Shown piece after piece: positions 1 through 8,428 of a stretch of DNA of 64,000 bases. The notes under the pieces were generated by a model. It ran no database searches, was not told the DNA's origin, and worked only from the letters and a program-made list of their open reading frames with translations. Location: positions 1-64,000 of the forward strand of contig JAJRQC010000094.1 in assembly GCA_024280455.1 (NCBI GenBank). Direction: 5' to 3'. Every line of letters starts with the position of its first letter. Positions within the stretch are counted from its first letter, which is position 1. This stretch comes from Deltaproteobacteria bacterium (lineage in GTDB: Bacteria > Desulfobacterota > Desulfobulbia > Desulfobulbales > Desulfobulbaceae). The position numbers were made by a program, and so were the translations under genes.

Positions 1-170
1 AAAAAAGCTTTTCAGAACCACGTTGTGCCATCATTATCATGAAATATCAGTCAAATTTCATGATGAAATGCGGAAAATACGCAGTTGACCTGGCTGTAAT
101 GTACCGTTTTCCAGTGCTGGAACAGGCGCGTAATGCTCCCCTTCAGGCTGAGTGTGTTCTATCTGGTTGC

Positions 171-980
171 TTATTCTTCATCTTTGATCAGTACTACCAC
201 CTTGTCACCAGGTCTGCAACCGGTCAGTTTGGCGGCATTGCCTCTGTTTACAGCAAGTTCAAGGTAGCCGGAAGAGTCAATCAGGGCGATAAGCTCACCT
301 CCGGGATGCTCGGCATAGGTACTTAAAATGGAGTCAATCGTGTGGTCGCCGATGCGAATACCGGCAAAATTTGAGGGCTGAAACCGGCTCAGATGGCGGG
401 TATTGATGGTTGTTCGAATATTGCCGAAATGATCGATATGCATAACCTGGCCGGTAATGCTCTCTTTGTCGATAACCGGTTCCGGAATATCGAGCTGAAC
501 GCACTTGGTAAATGTTGTCTCCGGCCCGACTTTATCGAGCGGAAGGCCGCTGGCAAGTGCGGCTGCTATCGGGGCCATGATGTCGCGGCCGTGAAAGGTG
601 CCGCTGACCTCGGATGGAAAGAGTGAGCTGTTTTCCACCCGGTGTACGGCTTCAATTTTATTATTCATGGCCAGCAGGGTCAGCAGGCCGTTATCCGGGG
701 CAATAAACAGCTGGTCATCACCGGTGGCGGCAAGGATGCCGCGCTGGCTGCCGACACCGGGGTCGACCACGACAAGGTGGATTGTGCCTTTGGGGAAATA
801 TCTGTAGCTGGTCTGGATGGCGACGGCGGCACCCAGAACGTCATGAGGTGAAATACCATGGGTCAGGTCAATAATACGGGCGGTGATGTTGCGTTTGAGA
901 ATCGCACCTTTCATCTGGCCGACATAGGGGTCCTGGAGCCCGAAGTCTGTTGTCAGGGTAATGATATTGGCAAAGTTCAT
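171..980 (-). CDS. SAM hydroxide adenosyltransferase (DUF62 family)
   Basis: The 269-residue protein opens with ITLTTDFGLQDPYVGQMKG and carries DPGVGS, PDNGLL and the HGRDI segment, all typical of the DUF62 / SAM hydroxide adenosyltransferase family. Known members hydrolyse S-adenosylmethionine to adenosine and methionine in the cytoplasm; the fluorinase and chlorinase are relatives, but nothing here suggests halogen use. Length is normal for the family. It is the last gene of a minus-strand run behind mltA, separated from it by a repeat-filled gap, so it may be transcribed apart from the envelope genes. Family assignment is firm; the physiological role is not known. Confidence 0.88.
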   Translation of the reverse strand: MNFANIITLTTDFGLQDPYVGQMKGAILKRNITARIIDLTHGISPHDVLGAAVAIQTSYRYFPKGTIHLVVVDPGVGSQRGILAATGDDQLFIAPDNGLLTLLAMNNKIEAVHRVENSSLFPSEVSGTFHGRDIMAPIAAALASGLPLDKVGPETTFTKCVQLDIPEPVIDKESITGQVMHIDHFGNIRTTINTRHLSRFQPSNFAGIRIGDHTIDSILSTYAEHPGGELIALIDSSGYLELAVNRGNAAKLTGCRPGDKVVVLIKDEE

Positions 981-1123
981 CTGTTTATTTCCTGTTACCG
1001 GCAGCTGAAATGCGGGAGCTTTTCCACCCGGTCATGCCGCCTGCGGTTCTTTGAATTGTTTCCGGCAAGGAGGTGGGGACACCAATGGTGACCGTATTCC
1101 CCGGACTTGAAAAAATATTCTGT

Positions 1124-1245
1124 GATAAACCAGCATGGCTGGACCAGGTAAGCGGAGCAAAGCGTAGACTCCGGGCTTTTAACGTCACAGCCACAACCAA
1201 CCATGAAAATAGCCTGATACGACATCACTTCGTGGGCTATTTTCG
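1124..1245 (+). repeat. Two-hairpin dispersed repeat, copy 1
   Basis: This is the first of two tandem copies. It starts with the palindrome CCAGCATGGCTGG and ends with an inverted repeat, GAAAATAGCC ... GGCTATTTTC, around a loop containing CACTTCGTG. This copy has about 27 extra bases after the first hairpin compared with copy 2. The same element recurs inverted at 54744-54840, and a fragment lies at 19765-19788. No coding role is seen; it behaves like a REP or small non-autonomous element. Confidence 0.8.
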
Positions 1246-1349
1246 GATAAACCAGCATGGCTGGACCAGGATTTTTAACGTCACAGCCACAACCACGGAT
1301 GAAAATAGCCTGATGCGGTATCACTTCGTGGGCGATTTTCGGATAAAAG
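1246..1349 (+). repeat. Two-hairpin dispersed repeat, copy 2
   Basis: A direct repeat of copy 1 without its internal extra bases: the CCAGC-ATG-GCTGG hairpin, a middle part containing GTCACAGCCACAACCA, then GAAAATAGCC paired with a one-mismatch partner (GGCGATTTTC). It sits just downstream of mltA, between it and the SAM adenosyltransferase gene. Confidence 0.8.
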
Positions 1350-1370
1350 GTTGTTCTATCATGAGTACTG

Positions 1371-2576
1371 TTATATCAGAGGATAATCGTAATTTACAAG
1401 GGCAGGTTTGAGAAATTGTTCTTTCAGCAGCAGAAAATACAGGGTTCCCTCTTCCTTCATCCTGCCGGCGGCAAGACCTGCGTCTGTGCCGGTACCCCAG
1501 AAAAGGTCAACCCGGCCGGATCCGCGGATGGCCGAGCCGGTATCCTGAACCAGAACAAAGCGGCTGAACGGAATCCAGTTGACGATACGGCCATTGTTGA
1601 GCACCGGTTTTCTGCTGCTGAGAAAGGAGAGAGCCCCTGCCGGGAAACGGTCCTGATCCATGGCGATGGAGCGCCCGGCCGTGAGTTCACGACCCAGGTT
1701 GCCGATGGCGCCGTATGTCGTCGTCCAGTCAAAAAAGATAAAGGAGTCATTATGATAGAGGATCTCCCGGAGTTCTTCCGGGTGGGCGGCAAGATAGCTG
1801 CGGATGGAGTCTATACTCGCCTCGGCAAGGGTCATCCTGCCGGTCTGCACCATATATTTACCGATGCTCTTATATTCTCGGCCGTTTTTCATCGCGTAAT
1901 GTATTCCCCTTATTGAACCGTCGGGCAGTTTGATGAGGCCGGAGCCCTGCACATGGAGAAGAAAGGCGTCAAGGGGATCTTTCAGGTAGACTAGTTCATT
2001 GCCCGCAGCCCGTCCCTTGTCTTCAATCTCACTTCGGCTCCAATAGTTGAGAAAACGGCCGCCTTCCAGGCGCCCGATCCGTTTCTTACCGGATCCGGAG
2101 TCGTGGCGGAGAACAAGGGTGTCGGGAATACCATAGATGGGATAACGATACGCTCCCTCGGCGGTCAGGTTGCCCTCAAAGAGAGGTTGGTAGTAGCTGG
2201 TCACCAGCATCTTGCGCTGCGGGTTATAGCCGTCGGTCCCGGAGGCCTGGTAGATGTCGAAATAGGCGTTGATCTGTCGGTTGAGTAGCTCAGCGGAGGG
2301 GTGCTCGGCAACAAGGTTGCGAAAAAAGAGCAGCGAGCGGGTGAGGTGGTCGATGGGGTAGGAACGACCTGCTATTGTAATTTGGCTGGAGCGGGGGCGT
2401 TTTCTTAAATAGATAAGGCTCTGCTCGATGGCCCGGTCAAGATCGGCATACTCCAGATCGTCGGCAAAGACGGGGTATTTAGTTGCAGCCAGCGGTAGTA
2501 GAGGTCTTTTTCCGCATCCGGCAAAGATCAAAATGGCGACACAACACAATGTTAGAAAAGAAAATACTTTGCTCAT
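1371..2576 (-). CDS. mltA: Membrane-bound lytic murein transglycosylase A
   Basis: The 401-residue protein starts with a lipoprotein signal peptide and a lipobox (LIFAGC, Cys near residue 21), so it should be anchored to the outer membrane. The body has MltA-family segments such as TSYYQPLFEG, YLKDPLDAFLLHVQGSG and the C-terminal 3D domain with VQDTGSAIRG and DLFWGTG, where aspartates act in catalysis. The enzyme cleaves peptidoglycan glycan strands to 1,6-anhydro products. It follows mltB by 9 bp in an operon with lptD, so two lytic transglycosylases and the LPS exporter appear to be co-expressed. Confidence 0.93.
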   Translation of the reverse strand: MSKVFSFLTLCCVAILIFAGCGKRPLLPLAATKYPVFADDLEYADLDRAIEQSLIYLRKRPRSSQITIAGRSYPIDHLTRSLLFFRNLVAEHPSAELLNRQINAYFDIYQASGTDGYNPQRKMLVTSYYQPLFEGNLTAEGAYRYPIYGIPDTLVLRHDSGSGKKRIGRLEGGRFLNYWSRSEIEDKGRAAGNELVYLKDPLDAFLLHVQGSGLIKLPDGSIRGIHYAMKNGREYKSIGKYMVQTGRMTLAEASIDSIRSYLAAHPEELREILYHNDSFIFFDWTTTYGAIGNLGRELTAGRSIAMDQDRFPAGALSFLSSRKPVLNNGRIVNWIPFSRFVLVQDTGSAIRGSGRVDLFWGTGTDAGLAAGRMKEEGTLYFLLLKEQFLKPALVNYDYPLI

Positions 2577-2585
2577 GGTCGGGAG

Positions 2586-3677
2586 CTACTGTCCGATTCG
2601 TTCTCCTTTGATGGCCTCGGCCAATTCCGTGACCGCCATGGCATAACGGTTGGAATGATTCCACTGGGTGATCGCCTGGAAGTTCGGATATCCGGCAATA
2701 TAGCGGATTGAGTTTTTCCCACCCGGTTGGAGCTCCAGGCCGACGATAGACAGGGCCTTGTTTCCGGGAGAGGGTGGAATGTCAGGATTTTGCACATCCC
2801 GGACGACTGCCCAGTCCACCCGACCCTTTCTCCCTTTGAGCTTTGCGGCAACCAGCCGCTGGTCTTTGAGGGTGTGACCGAGTTCGGCATATATCGGGGC
2901 ATGCAGTGTCCAGTTAAATTGTTTAAGATAGTTGGCAATGGAGGCCAGTATGTCGGGAATAGAATGCCAGACATCCCGCTTGTCGTCGCCGTCGAAACTG
3001 ACCGCGTAGGCGCGAAACGATGAGGGAATAAATTGAGTCTGACCGAAGGCCCCGGCATAGGAACCCTGAATCGAGCTCGGATCGACATTGTTTTCCCGGC
3101 AGAGAACCAGGAAGTGGACCAACTGTTTGCGAAAAAAACTTGATCGCCTGGGGTAGGCGTCAAACAGGGTGTTGAGTGTCTGCAGGACATTGAAGCCACC
3201 CTGGTGGGTGCCGTATCTGGTTTCAATGCCCCAGATGGCAACGATGACTTCCCGATCGACCCCTAATTTTTCTTCTATTTTATCCAGGAGCTCGCGGTAT
3301 TCCTGCACCTTCTTTTTTCCGGTGGCTATGGTTTTATCAGTGATAAACAGGGTCCTGTATTTGTAGTATGGTTTGGATTCCCATTGCTTATCCATCAATT
3401 CCAGAACCCGTCTGGATATTTTCTGACCCTTGAAAATCGACTGCAGCTGCTGGTCGGTAAATTGATGCTTATTTTTCAACTCGGCAAAGAGCTCCTGGTA
3501 TTTTTTCTGTTGCAGGTCAATGGGCTGGCCGTCTTTGACCAGGTCAGCCGCCTTCGGTCCGGCGGCCTGAATGGTTGTACCGGTCAGCAGGATACTGACA
3601 GTAAAAATAAAGAACGTGAGCGCTAAAGAGGCTCTGGCAAAAATGCAATTACGCATGGAAGGTGTCATGAGTCGCAT
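2586..3677 (-). CDS. mltB: Membrane-bound lytic murein transglycosylase B
   Basis: An MltB/SLT3-type lytic transglycosylase: GVDREVIVAIWGIETRYG contains the catalytic Glu, followed by GSYAGAFGQTQFIPSSF and SIPDILASIANYLKQFNW. An N-terminal hydrophobic stretch reads as an export signal. The frame stays open upstream into the DHH gene, but the ATG at 3677 is preceded by AAGGA and lies after that gene's stop, so it was chosen; ATGs at 3668 and 3656 are alternatives. It cuts the murein glycan backbone in the periplasm. It sits between the DHH gene and mltA in the same operon. Confidence 0.92.
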   Translation of the reverse strand: MRLMTPSMRNCIFARASLALTFFIFTVSILLTGTTIQAAGPKAADLVKDGQPIDLQQKKYQELFAELKNKHQFTDQQLQSIFKGQKISRRVLELMDKQWESKPYYKYRTLFITDKTIATGKKKVQEYRELLDKIEEKLGVDREVIVAIWGIETRYGTHQGGFNVLQTLNTLFDAYPRRSSFFRKQLVHFLVLCRENNVDPSSIQGSYAGAFGQTQFIPSSFRAYAVSFDGDDKRDVWHSIPDILASIANYLKQFNWTLHAPIYAELGHTLKDQRLVAAKLKGRKGRVDWAVVRDVQNPDIPPSPGNKALSIVGLELQPGGKNSIRYIAGYPNFQAITQWNHSNRYAMAVTELAEAIKGERIGQ

Positions 3678-3693
3678 GGGATATAAAAAATCC

Positions 3694-4656
3694 TTAAGCG
3701 GAGAATTGATCTGAAAAGGCAGCAAGAAAGGCGTCTTTCTGCTCCGGAGGCAGCTGGTTGATACCGGCGGCGGCAGCGCGGCCCCCGCCGGTCGGGAACC
3801 TGCGGCAGAGCTCATCGGCCCCGTGGCGTCGGTTCAGCGGCGCCCGGACGGAGATACGCAGCGAATCGTCATCGTTTGGCATCAGCAGGGCATGGGCAAG
3901 TTTCGGCTGCTCTCGGGCCAGGGTGTTTGCAAAAACACCGGCCACCCGCCGTGACCAGGATGCGCCGGGCAGCTCAAAGACACGGCCGGATGAATTTTCC
4001 TGGATTGGAGAATAGGTACCGGCCCGGTCCATATCGTCTTGATAGCCCTGGCGCAGGGTCTGGAGGATGGGCGACTGCGCATGAAAGAGCAGGGGATCAT
4101 CAAATTGCCGGATCTGAGAAAACAGCTGGTCCGGGGGAATAAAGAGATCGTCCTGATTAGCCCCGTAGCCGTTGTAATTTAAGAGAATGCCTGTTTCCTG
4201 TAACCTGCTTAACTCATCATTGTTCAGATGCAGGGGTTGAGCCGCTTTTTGAGCGGCTTCATCAAGATTGTCACCGAATGCGCCGACTACGGCCCAGCCG
4301 CGGTATTTTCCTTTCAGCAGCCGGTCAACGATCAGAGAAGTGCAGGTCTGTGGCGCGGGATCAATATGGGCATCCAATAGTGGTGAATTCGGGATGTCGC
4401 CGCTGAAATGGTGATCAACATAAAAGATGGTGTTGCCCTGTTTCAGGAGGGCCAACAGGGCATCGCGGTTCTGATCCATGGAAATGTCGAGCACGGTTAT
4501 ATCGCTGTCCGCAACCTGTGCAATCCGGTCGAGCAGGCGAATGTCGCGTTTAACTCCGGTTATCAGACGGGCCTCTGGTTTTGGGGTGTGCAGACGCAGT
4601 TGATGCAGGGCACAGATACCATCGGCATCGCCGTTAAAGATGTCAAAAGACGTCAT
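3694..4656 (-). CDS. DHH-family phosphoesterase
   Basis: The 320-residue protein has the DHH superfamily signature: NGDADGIC at residues 8-15, LDISMDQN near 57-64 and VDHHFSGD at 80-87, whose Asp and His residues bind the metals. The C-terminal part ends in an RFPTGGGRAAAAGIN motif typical of the DHHA1-type substrate domain. Relatives include RecJ, nano-RNases and cyclic-dinucleotide phosphodiesterases; this short, RecJ-unlike form could be any small-substrate phosphoesterase. It lies 17 bp downstream of lptD and 16 bp upstream of mltB. Substrate not predictable from sequence. Confidence 0.82.
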   Translation of the reverse strand: MTSFDIFNGDADGICALHQLRLHTPKPEARLITGVKRDIRLLDRIAQVADSDITVLDISMDQNRDALLALLKQGNTIFYVDHHFSGDIPNSPLLDAHIDPAPQTCTSLIVDRLLKGKYRGWAVVGAFGDNLDEAAQKAAQPLHLNNDELSRLQETGILLNYNGYGANQDDLFIPPDQLFSQIRQFDDPLLFHAQSPILQTLRQGYQDDMDRAGTYSPIQENSSGRVFELPGASWSRRVAGVFANTLAREQPKLAHALLMPNDDDSLRISVRAPLNRRHGADELCRRFPTGGGRAAAAGINQLPPEQKDAFLAAFSDQFSA

Positions 4657-4673
4657 GGAAGGTGTTACTTGGT

Positions 4674-6998
4674 TTACAGGCCGGGCAGGTCGAAACCGAA
4701 TGGATTGCCGATATTGGCCAGCCTGAATGTGAGCATGTACTTCTGGTTGCCGGGAGTATAGTTGGAGGCTAGTTCAACCGACCAGCAGGATGGTTGATAC
4801 ACCAGGCTGAAATTTTCCTGCACGGTCTTGCTGTCTTCAAGAGAGCGTTCAATGTCATAACTCGCCATCAGGGAATACAGTAAAAAGACCTTTAACCCGC
4901 CTTTTATCGATTCGGTATCCTTGCTGTTGTCCTTGGCTGAAAAGTAGTCGAAAAAGAACCGGTCGCCTCTGCTGGTTCTGTAATCCGATTCCAGGACGTT
5001 TTTCAGGAATCCGTCACCATATACGCTTATATCGGAACGGTATACAATACGAAAGTTCTGGACGGGATAATAGGCAGCTTTGATCTCAACCGGGGTCAGC
5101 GGTGTTTCACTTTCACTGGTACGGAAATCATACCCCTGGCGAAGTTTTACGTAGCCGTATTCACGTTCATACTCGGATCCGTTTTTCCGGCCGAAGAGAG
5201 TGAAAAAGTTGTCCAGCCCGTAATAGGTGATGTTCTGCTCACCCACCCGGTCGATATCGTCAAATTGAGGAAGATCATCCTGGTTGACATCAGAGACGTA
5301 ACGGTAGGAAACATAGGGCCTGAATGTATGGTTCCAGCTGTAGATTTCACCCATGTTGACGGCAAAATCCCGAACCATGTTGGTGCCGATTTTGCCGCCG
5401 GCATTGATCAGAAAACGATTTTCCGTTTCCGAGTCCTGCCAGGCGGCATCGCCGTTATCGTCAATGAGGTAGCTGGTATTTCGGAAACCGGCATCAACGG
5501 TTGTTTCGAGATACGGAGTCAGGGGGATACCGGTACTTAATCTGACCGGCAGGTCAAGCCGTTGTGCCCTCACGCCCTTGTCGCGCCAGAAGTTGGTGTA
5601 GTTTGCGGTCCAGGAAAAATCCATTCCGGTGTCATAGACCGGGAGCAGGCCGGTGTAATTCACCACCGGCAGATTCCACAGCGGGTCAGGCCCGTCTTTT
5701 ATCTCGCGCAGATCGTTCATGCCGAGGACGTTGACCTGCAGAGCCTGACCATTAGCCCATGACCGGAGCACTTTAAGGGAATTTTCCCGGGCCAGTTCGG
5801 TTTTATTCTGGAAGCCGCGGCCAAAGGCATCAAGAAACCTGTCCTGGGTCTCAAGAAAGCCGGTCATGCCGCTGTTGAACTCGGTCAGGTAGTCAAGGTC
5901 GGAAACAATATCCAGATCAAGTCGGGAGGTCCAGGGCCCGAAATTCTGATCGGCTTTTCCGCGCACCCAGTAGCGATCCTGATTGGTGTGCGTATAGCCG
6001 CCATCGGTAAAATAATCATCATTGTCCGGATCATTGGGATCGCTCAGGTCATCATACAGATAGTTGGCCATGAAAAAGCCCATGGTCTCAGGGGCGGCGG
6101 TGTAGCGGAATTCCGCTCCGCCCATAAAACCGCGTTTGGTGAGATATTCAGGATACAGGGTAATGTCGCTGCTTGGTGAAAGGTTGATGAAAAACGGGGT
6201 AGTCAGGTCAAAACCGTCCCGGTCGGAGGCGGCTAACGATGGGAAAAGCAGTCCGGTCTGCCGGTTCCGTTTAGCCGGCAGCATCATGATCGGGGTGTAG
6301 AGAACCGGGACGCCTTTTATGCGAAAGGTCGCGTGCTTTAAAAAGGCATACCCGTTATCGGTGATCTCGGCATCGGCGGCGGCAAAACTCCAGGGCGGGG
6401 TCTCTCCTTCCTTAACCTTACAGGTGATGATCCAGCCGTCTTTTATGTGGTAGGTCATGTCGCCGGTTTTTTCAATGACCCTGCCTTCGAGATGCATGTC
6501 TTTGTATTCCCGAATAATCGTGGCGTTGTAAAAGGTGCCGGTTTCCTGGTTCAGGTCAACTGCTCCCTTGTCGGCCGTAAGCTCGTCGGGACCGATGTTG
6601 ATCAGCAGGTTGCCCCGGGCTTTGATCTTGCCGAGGTCGACATCATAGGCGATCCAGTCGGCCTTGATGGTCGTCAGTGTTTTCTGCTCGGTAACGGTTT
6701 CCGGTTCAGTCGAGGCAGTGTCCCGGTCTTCTTTAGTTTTTTCACCAAGCAGGTCGGACCAGTTCGTTTTTTGTGCTCTTTTCTTCTGTCTGGTAACCGT
6801 TTCTATCTTTTCAAGGACGACATTACCCTCGGCGATGACACTGGCCGGGTTTTCGTAGCGGGTGATTTTGTCTGCGGTAATCTGCCATTCATCGGCCTGG
6901 ATGGAACCGGTATGGCCGGTTGCGGGAGAGAGGAGACCACAGGCCGACATGAGGAGAACAGCAAGGACAAACGGAGTGGATTGGATGTTATGGTGCAC
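4674..6998 (-). CDS. lptD: LPS-assembly protein LptD (OstA)
   Basis: 774 residues with an N-terminal signal peptide, then an OstA-type N domain (ADEWQITADKITRYENPASVIAEGNVVLEK), and a long beta-barrel region that includes the LptD landmark GVPVLYTPIMMLPAKRNRQTGLLFPS. The C-terminus ends with an aromatic-rich strand pattern. LptD with LptE inserts LPS into the outer leaflet of the outer membrane. An extra ~35-residue charged insertion around residues 65-105 interrupts the OstA domain. No lptE is visible in the window. First gene of the minus-strand envelope operon. Confidence 0.92.
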   Translation of the reverse strand: MHHNIQSTPFVLAVLLMSACGLLSPATGHTGSIQADEWQITADKITRYENPASVIAEGNVVLEKIETVTRQKKRAQKTNWSDLLGEKTKEDRDTASTEPETVTEQKTLTTIKADWIAYDVDLGKIKARGNLLINIGPDELTADKGAVDLNQETGTFYNATIIREYKDMHLEGRVIEKTGDMTYHIKDGWIITCKVKEGETPPWSFAAADAEITDNGYAFLKHATFRIKGVPVLYTPIMMLPAKRNRQTGLLFPSLAASDRDGFDLTTPFFINLSPSSDITLYPEYLTKRGFMGGAEFRYTAAPETMGFFMANYLYDDLSDPNDPDNDDYFTDGGYTHTNQDRYWVRGKADQNFGPWTSRLDLDIVSDLDYLTEFNSGMTGFLETQDRFLDAFGRGFQNKTELARENSLKVLRSWANGQALQVNVLGMNDLREIKDGPDPLWNLPVVNYTGLLPVYDTGMDFSWTANYTNFWRDKGVRAQRLDLPVRLSTGIPLTPYLETTVDAGFRNTSYLIDDNGDAAWQDSETENRFLINAGGKIGTNMVRDFAVNMGEIYSWNHTFRPYVSYRYVSDVNQDDLPQFDDIDRVGEQNITYYGLDNFFTLFGRKNGSEYEREYGYVKLRQGYDFRTSESETPLTPVEIKAAYYPVQNFRIVYRSDISVYGDGFLKNVLESDYRTSRGDRFFFDYFSAKDNSKDTESIKGGLKVFLLYSLMASYDIERSLEDSKTVQENFSLVYQPSCWSVELASNYTPGNQKYMLTFRLANIGNPFGFDLPGL

Positions 6999-7294
6999 CT
7001 CGACCTGCTCCTGTAAAGAAATTAATGTGTTGTACCGGGCACATAGGCTGCGCTGCCTGTTGAGACATCAGGTACCGGTCAATTTACGCTTAATCTGTGG
7101 AAATGTACGCTTACCGGTAGGTTGTGTCAAGAAAAAAGGGGGAGAATAGACTTGCATGGACACTGAAATTAGTTTATCTATATAGTCAATAATTAAAATT
7201 ATTTTTTTATACAGTTCTGTTTGCTGTACAAGCCCGGTGGCCACAATGTTCGGCCTTCGGGCCACGACGGCAATTCGCAGGCATCTCACCTCTT

Positions 7295-8269
7295 ATGGAT
7301 CACATCTTCGGCCCGGTCAATTCCAGGCGACTTGGTCGTTCACTGGGTATTGATCTTCTTCCTGAGAAAATATGCAACTTAAACTGTATCTACTGTGAAG
7401 TAGGTGCGACGACGAAGTTGACCTGTGAGCGGCAGGAGTATGTTCCGCCGGCGGAAATTTTAGCAGAGATTGATACGTATTTCTCCGACGGCGATCGGCT
7501 GGCTGAAATCGATATCGTCACCGTGACGGCCAGCGGCGAGCCCACTCTGCATTCAGGATTTGGTGAAATTCTTGCCCACTTGAAAGAAACAACCGGCAAG
7601 CCGATAGCAGTGCTGACAAACGGCACAACCCTGATGGATGAGCAGGTCCGGCAGGAACTTGCCCTGGCCGATGTAGTGATTCCATCGCTTGATTCGGTCC
7701 GGGTTGAGAGCTTCAGGAAACTGGACCGCCCCGCAACCTGTCTTGATCTTGGGGAGATAATAGACGGGCTGGTTCTCTTTTCCCATGAGTACACAGGGAA
7801 GCTCTGGCTCGAGATATTGCTGGCCCGGGGCATCAATGATTCGGATGAGGATGTGATGGCCCTGCAGGAGGTCATCAAGCGGATACGTGTTGATCGAATT
7901 CAGCTCAATACCGTTGCCCGGCCGCCTCTGGAATCCTTTGCCAGGCCCGTCAGTGAGCATCGCCTGCAGGAAATCTCGGCCCTGCTGCATCAGTGGAATC
8001 CCGGAGTCCCGGTTGATCTGCTGGCCCAGGGTGCGCCGACAAAAGATATACCGTCAACGGATGTCAAGGCAGAAGATCAGCCGGACCTTGTTGATGAGAT
8101 TATACAAATGTTAAAACGGCGGCCATGTACGGCCGCTGATATAAATAAGATCTTCCACTGTGGAGGTCTTGAAAAAGTTGAGCAGTACCTTGCACCACTT
8201 GTCCGATCAGGCAAAATTTACACCCGTCGCCACGGCGACAGGTTGTATTATCTGCTGAGCGCTGAGTGA
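7295..8269 (+). CDS. Radical SAM protein (COG0731-like)
   Basis: 324 residues with the radical SAM motif C27-x3-C31-xx-C34 (ICNLNCIYCEVG), preceded by FGPVNSRRLGRSLGID, a start typical of the COG0731 group related to wyosine-synthesis enzymes. Further radical SAM features are VTASGEPTLH and VLTNGTTL. The last ~60 residues look like a small winged-helix (RRPCTAADINKIFHCGG). Bacterial members have no settled function. No strong ribosome-binding site precedes the ATG. It stands alone, divergent from lptD and followed by a 9-bp-stem hairpin. Confidence 0.85.
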   Translation: MDHIFGPVNSRRLGRSLGIDLLPEKICNLNCIYCEVGATTKLTCERQEYVPPAEILAEIDTYFSDGDRLAEIDIVTVTASGEPTLHSGFGEILAHLKETTGKPIAVLTNGTTLMDEQVRQELALADVVIPSLDSVRVESFRKLDRPATCLDLGEIIDGLVLFSHEYTGKLWLEILLARGINDSDEDVMALQEVIKRIRVDRIQLNTVARPPLESFARPVSEHRLQEISALLHQWNPGVPVDLLAQGAPTKDIPSTDVKAEDQPDLVDEIIQMLKRRPCTAADINKIFHCGGLEKVEQYLAPLVRSGKIYTRRHGDRLYYLLSAE

Positions 8270-8274
8270 TTACT

Positions 8275-8295
8275 GCGGGAAACATTGTTTCCCGC
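8275..8295. other. Perfect 9-bp hairpin without T-tract
   Basis: GCGGGAAAC and GTTTCCCGC flank a 3-base loop just after the stop of the radical SAM gene. There is no following T-run, so this could be an mRNA 3'-end stabiliser or a weak terminator rather than a standard intrinsic terminator. Confidence 0.5.
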
Positions 8296-8428
8296 CAGCC
8301 GGCAGAACTTTTGTACGGTGAGAATACTTCGTCTCCGATGATCGTGCAGATGTGGATATTTTTCGGCCATGATTGGTTCTGAGTGTACGCAGAGGTACTG
8401 GATCTAAAAAATTGTACTAGGAACTTTC

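Noticed and set aside
1-170. Left edge of the window, possible end of another gene
   Set aside because: No frame with recognisable features; nothing called.
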